Below, piece by piece: positions 61,398 to 64,000 of a DNA stretch of 64,000 nucleotides (the first letter of the stretch is position 1; every line of letters begins with the position of its first letter). Under the pieces are notes generated by a model. The model was not told the DNA's origin. It ran no database searches and saw only the letters and a program-made list of their open reading frames with translations. The position numbers and the translations under genes were made by a program. Origin of the DNA: JBOHUC01 sp050733935 (GTDB lineage Bacteria > Eisenbacteria > RBG-16-71-46 > DASYSL01); contig JBOHUC010000008.1 in assembly GCA_050733935.1 (NCBI GenBank), forward strand, positions 19,243 to 83,242, written 5' to 3'.

Positions 61398-64000
61398 CTA
61401 CTGACCGAAGATCGAGGACACGGCGCCGAGGCCACCGACCGTCCCGATCCCGGTCGTGCCGCGGTCGATGAAGATCTCGGGCCGGTTGATGATCCCGATC
61501 CGGAAGTAGTAATCGGACGTTCCGCCCGAGAAGCGCCGCACGAACTGCGCGCGCCAGCAGTGGAGCTGACGGGTGACGGACCACTCCTGCGCCACGATCC
61601 GCCGCTCGTTGAGATCGATCTGGTTGTAGTAGTTGAGGAACCAGTTGCGCGTCGGCTGCACCTGTCCCACGAGATTCGAAAATTCGCGGTGCGACCACGG
61701 TCCGTCCCCCGAACGCCCGCCCGAATACGAGAAGGACACGGACAAGGACCACGGCACGAGCGGATCGCCCGGCGGACGCGTCTGCGCCTCGTTGCCCGCG
61801 AGCGGAATGTCCGCGATCGCCGGAGGTGGGCCGCCGCCCGCGAAGCGAAGGGCGAGCGAACCCGACACCTGCCGGAGCGACTTTTCGAAGACCGGATCGT
61901 TGGCAATCGCGACGTCTCCCGTGACGTAGCCCGGGGGCTGGATGCGGAGGGTCGTCCGGATCGGCTGCCAGGGCGTGGGCCGCCCGCTCCGCTCGTGCAG
62001 GAAGTCGTAGGACGTCCCGATGTTGAGCGTGAGCAGGTTCGAGAGCGTCTTCTCGCCGCCGTGGCTTCGCACCTTGGCCTCGAAGCGGTTCGTCACGTTG
62101 AACGAGAGAAGACTCTGCTCGAACGACGAGAGCGTGATCCCGCCGACCGGCGGAAAGCGATTCACGGTCACGAACGTCGAGTCCGTCACGGGTATCTGCG
62201 CGCGCAGGGACGGGAACTCGGGCTGATAGGCATAGGAGATTTGCGGGCTGAACACGTGGCGGAGCGCGCGTACCGGTCCCGCGCCGCCGCGCGAGGTGCC
62301 GTAGAGCGTCATCGACGCGGCGGCTCCGAGACCCCAGGTCGCCCCCGCGGACGGGCTCTTCCCGGTCGCGTCTTCCGCGTAGATCACCTGGTCGTAGCGG
62401 AAATTCGGACCGAACGTGATGAAGTTGAACATGCGCCGGTTGTCGGACAGCGCGAGCCGGTGCTGGTAGGCCTGCCGGGAGACGCTCGTGTCCACCGTTG
62501 CGAACGTGCCGCTCGTGTCGGCCCGGAGGAATGTGCTCACCGTCCGCTGGTTCACGAGCCGCGCGTTGAACGAGAAGTACGTCGTCGACAGGAACGGGAG
62601 GAACGTGCTTCGCCCGGACTGGGCTGTCTTTCCAATCGTCCTCGTCGGGAAACCGACCGTGAGCTGCGGCAGGAACTCCTCGAGCCGCGGCAAGGGCGAC
62701 GTGAGCGGGTTCGCGTCGAGATCCTCGCGCCGGCTCAGGAACAGGTTGAACGACGCCCACGGGCGGCGGTGGTTGAGCGTGAGGTTCGAGATGAGGAAGC
62801 GATCGATCCGGTTCGCGAGCGGATTTCCGGTGATCGGATCGCGCAGGAAGTCCTCGCTCGACGTGAAGTCCGCCTGCGCGGTGAGCGAGGTGTTGTCGTC
62901 GATCGTCTGGAGATGGTTGCCGCGCAGCGTCCAGCTCGTCTCCCCGGTCTGGGAGAGCCGCCGCGAATACGACCCGTCGAACTGGCCTTCGAGCTTGTAG
63001 AGCCACTTGTAGCGCGCCTCGCCGCGCAGGAGCCAGGACGGAATGACCGGGTAGTAGTCGGCCGCGAGCGTGAAATCCGTGTATTCGTTCGGCGCCCAGT
63101 AGTAGCCGGCGTTTCGAATGAACCCGCCCGAGCGCGACGTGAAGCCGAACTGGACCTGCGGGACGAGCAGCCCCGAGTGGCGCTCCTGGCGGATCGGAAA
63201 GATGTAGAACGGGAACGCGAGCACCGGCACGTGCTTGATCGCAAAGACGATCGGGCGCGCGATCACCTTGTCCTTCAAGTAGATCTTCATCCGATCCGAC
63301 TCGAACGCGTAGTGCGGGGACTCGAGGTCGCACGTCGAGTAGCTCGCCCCACGCACGTCCACGACGTCGTCGCCGAGCCTTCGGATGCGCTCCCCGGAAT
63401 ACCAGCCGGTCTCGTAGCGCGTGCGCGCGCCGTAGACCGTCCCCTTCCGATGCTCGAGGTCGTACGCCAGCGCGCGTCCGCGGAGCGTGTCGGCGCGGTC
63501 TTCGAGGATCGGATTCCCGCGGGCTTCGAGCACCTGCTTGCGCGCGTCGAAGATCACCTCGGGTGAGCGGAGACCGATGTCCTGGTAGCGGAGGCGCGCG
63601 TTCTGCTCGAGGATGATGCGATTCTTCGGCACTTCGAACGTGATACGCGCAGCCTCGTACTCGACCTGTTCGGTGCGGAGCGCGGACGAATCGCTCTCGG
63701 ACACTTCGGCGCGATAGACGCCCTTCGCCCCGGTCGTGACCACGGCACGCTGCAGCTCCTCGTCCTCGAAGTAGAGACGCATCTGCTGGCCTTCGGTGCG
63801 ATTCGTCTCGGGCGTGCGTCCGGGGCGCGTGATGCCGAGGTACTGGTTCGCGGCGTCGCCCTCGGCGATCAGGCTGTCGATCTCCTGATCGGTGAAGTAG
63901 ACGTCCATGAGCCGTGCGGTGAGGAGGCTCCGCTCGCCGGGGCGCGGGCCCGGGCCAGGAGGCGCCGCCGTCGTGTCGGCGCCGGCCGTCGTGTCGCGAC
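61398..64000 (-). CDS. lptD: LPS-assembly protein LptD (5' end outside window)
   Basis: The frame is open to the right edge (the sequence before the first Met at 63908 continues in frame), so this is a partial protein of about 866 visible residues. It carries an LptA/OstA-like periplasmic beta-jellyroll start (VLEARGNPILEDRADTLRGRALAYDLEHRKGTVYGARTRY). LptD barrel strands follow (GYYWAPNEYTDFTLAADYYPVIPSW, LEGQFDGSYSRRLSQTGE, HVFSPQISYAYQPEF), with IFPIRQERHSGLLVPQV between the two. LptD with LptE places LPS on the outer leaflet. The C-terminal part ends after FRIGIINRPEIFIDRGTTGIG, long for the family. Confidence 0.9.
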   Translation of the reverse strand, partial: RDTTAGADTTAAPPGPGPRPGERSLLTARLMDVYFTDQEIDSLIAEGDAANQYLGITRPGRTPETNRTEGQQMRLYFEDEELQRAVVTTGAKGVYRAEVSESDSSALRTEQVEYEAARITFEVPKNRIILEQNARLRYQDIGLRSPEVIFDARKQVLEARGNPILEDRADTLRGRALAYDLEHRKGTVYGARTRYETGWYSGERIRRLGDDVVDVRGASYSTCDLESPHYAFESDRMKIYLKDKVIARPIVFAIKHVPVLAFPFYIFPIRQERHSGLLVPQVQFGFTSRSGGFIRNAGYYWAPNEYTDFTLAADYYPVIPSWLLRGEARYKWLYKLEGQFDGSYSRRLSQTGETSWTLRGNHLQTIDDNTSLTAQADFTSSEDFLRDPITGNPLANRIDRFLISNLTLNHRRPWASFNLFLSRREDLDANPLTSPLPRLEEFLPQLTVGFPTRTIGKTAQSGRSTFLPFLSTTYFSFNARLVNQRTVSTFLRADTSGTFATVDTSVSRQAYQHRLALSDNRRMFNFITFGPNFRYDQVIYAEDATGKSPSAGATWGLGAAASMTLYGTSRGGAGPVRALRHVFSPQISYAYQPEFPSLRAQIPVTDSTFVTVNRFPPVGGITLSSFEQSLLSFNVTNRFEAKVRSHGGEKTLSNLLTLNIGTSYDFLHERSGRPTPWQPIRTTLRIQPPGYVTGDVAIANDPVFEKSLRQVSGSLALRFAGGGPPPAIADIPLAGNEAQTRPPGDPLVPWSLSVSFSYSGGRSGDGPWSHREFSNLVGQVQPTRNWFLNYYNQIDLNERRIVAQEWSVTRQLHCWRAQFVRRFSGGTSDYYFRIGIINRPEIFIDRGTTGIGTVGGLGAVSSIFGQ

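Noticed and set aside
61258..63333. Second long reverse frame over LptD
   Set aside because: It lies on the same strand in another frame, is Arg-rich and shows none of the barrel periodicity seen in the LptD frame.

Overview
The window reads as chromosome from a high-GC, diderm (Gram-negative type) bacterium. LptD, an OmpA/Pal lipoprotein, several outer-membrane barrels, a family 9 (heptosyltransferase-type) glycosyltransferase and many lipobox proteins show an outer membrane. Secreted proteins ending in FlgD-type Ig-like domains, and a GFWKNH-domain protein, fit an uncultivated FCB-group lineage such as Candidatus Eisenbacteria. That placement is inference from gene content; no rRNA gene is present. 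No tRNA, CRISPR array, phage or insertion sequence was found. Genes are tightly packed and very often overlap by ATGA or GTGA.

Layout: (1-3.4 kb) end of an FlgD-tailed protein, a CPBP protease, a frameshifted MgtC/DUF4010 gene and two DinB-fold proteins. (3.8-10.9 kb) a GFWKNH secreted protein, the heme genes hemE-hemH-hemY, and a 12-repeat kelch protein. (10.9-17.3 kb, reverse) a complete SUF iron-sulfur operon, Rrf2 regulator-sufB-sufC-sufD-sufS-sufU-sufT, with a palindromic operator over its promoter. (17.6-25.6 kb) a large secreted HEYGH metalloprotease, a methyltransferase, two acetyltransferases, an OmpA-like lipoprotein and a Cys-rich secreted protein. (25.7-34.5 kb) mnmA, a TPR protein, a transsulfuration enzyme, a GT9 transferase, a SAM hydrolase, and an overlapping ECF sigma factor/serine-threonine kinase pair. 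(34.5-40.3 kb) a C-terminal processing protease, an aminotransferase, a GH3 glycosidase and a DUF222-HNH nuclease whose gene carries in-frame palindromic repeats. (40.5-53.4 kb, all reverse) acetyltransferase, barrel, FAD oxidoreductase, HyuB/HyuA hydantoinase-oxoprolinase subunits, a VTT-type membrane protein, a SpoIIE-type phosphatase, a bactofilin-like membrane protein, a DUF4097 lipoprotein, YajQ and a tiny lipoprotein. (53.7-64 kb, reverse) cystathionine gamma-lyase/synthase and cystathionine beta-synthase, two paralogous lipoproteins, two tandem UshA-like proteins (one tetraheme) and LptD running off the right edge.

Three observations stand out. First, the tetraheme UshA-like gene has an in-frame UGA exactly where its tandem paralog has Cys (PCG-C-HTPKGG). 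A perfect 7-bp hairpin with a GGC loop begins 18 nt downstream, which is the layout of a bacterial selenocysteine insertion element. Second, four otherwise different exported proteins end in the same short motif, TWGxxKxxYxR, a possible undescribed C-terminal sorting tag used alongside FlgD-type tails. Third, the palindrome TTGCCCCGGGGCAA (one copy with a single central mismatch) occurs four times in frame inside the HNH nuclease gene and twice between genes.
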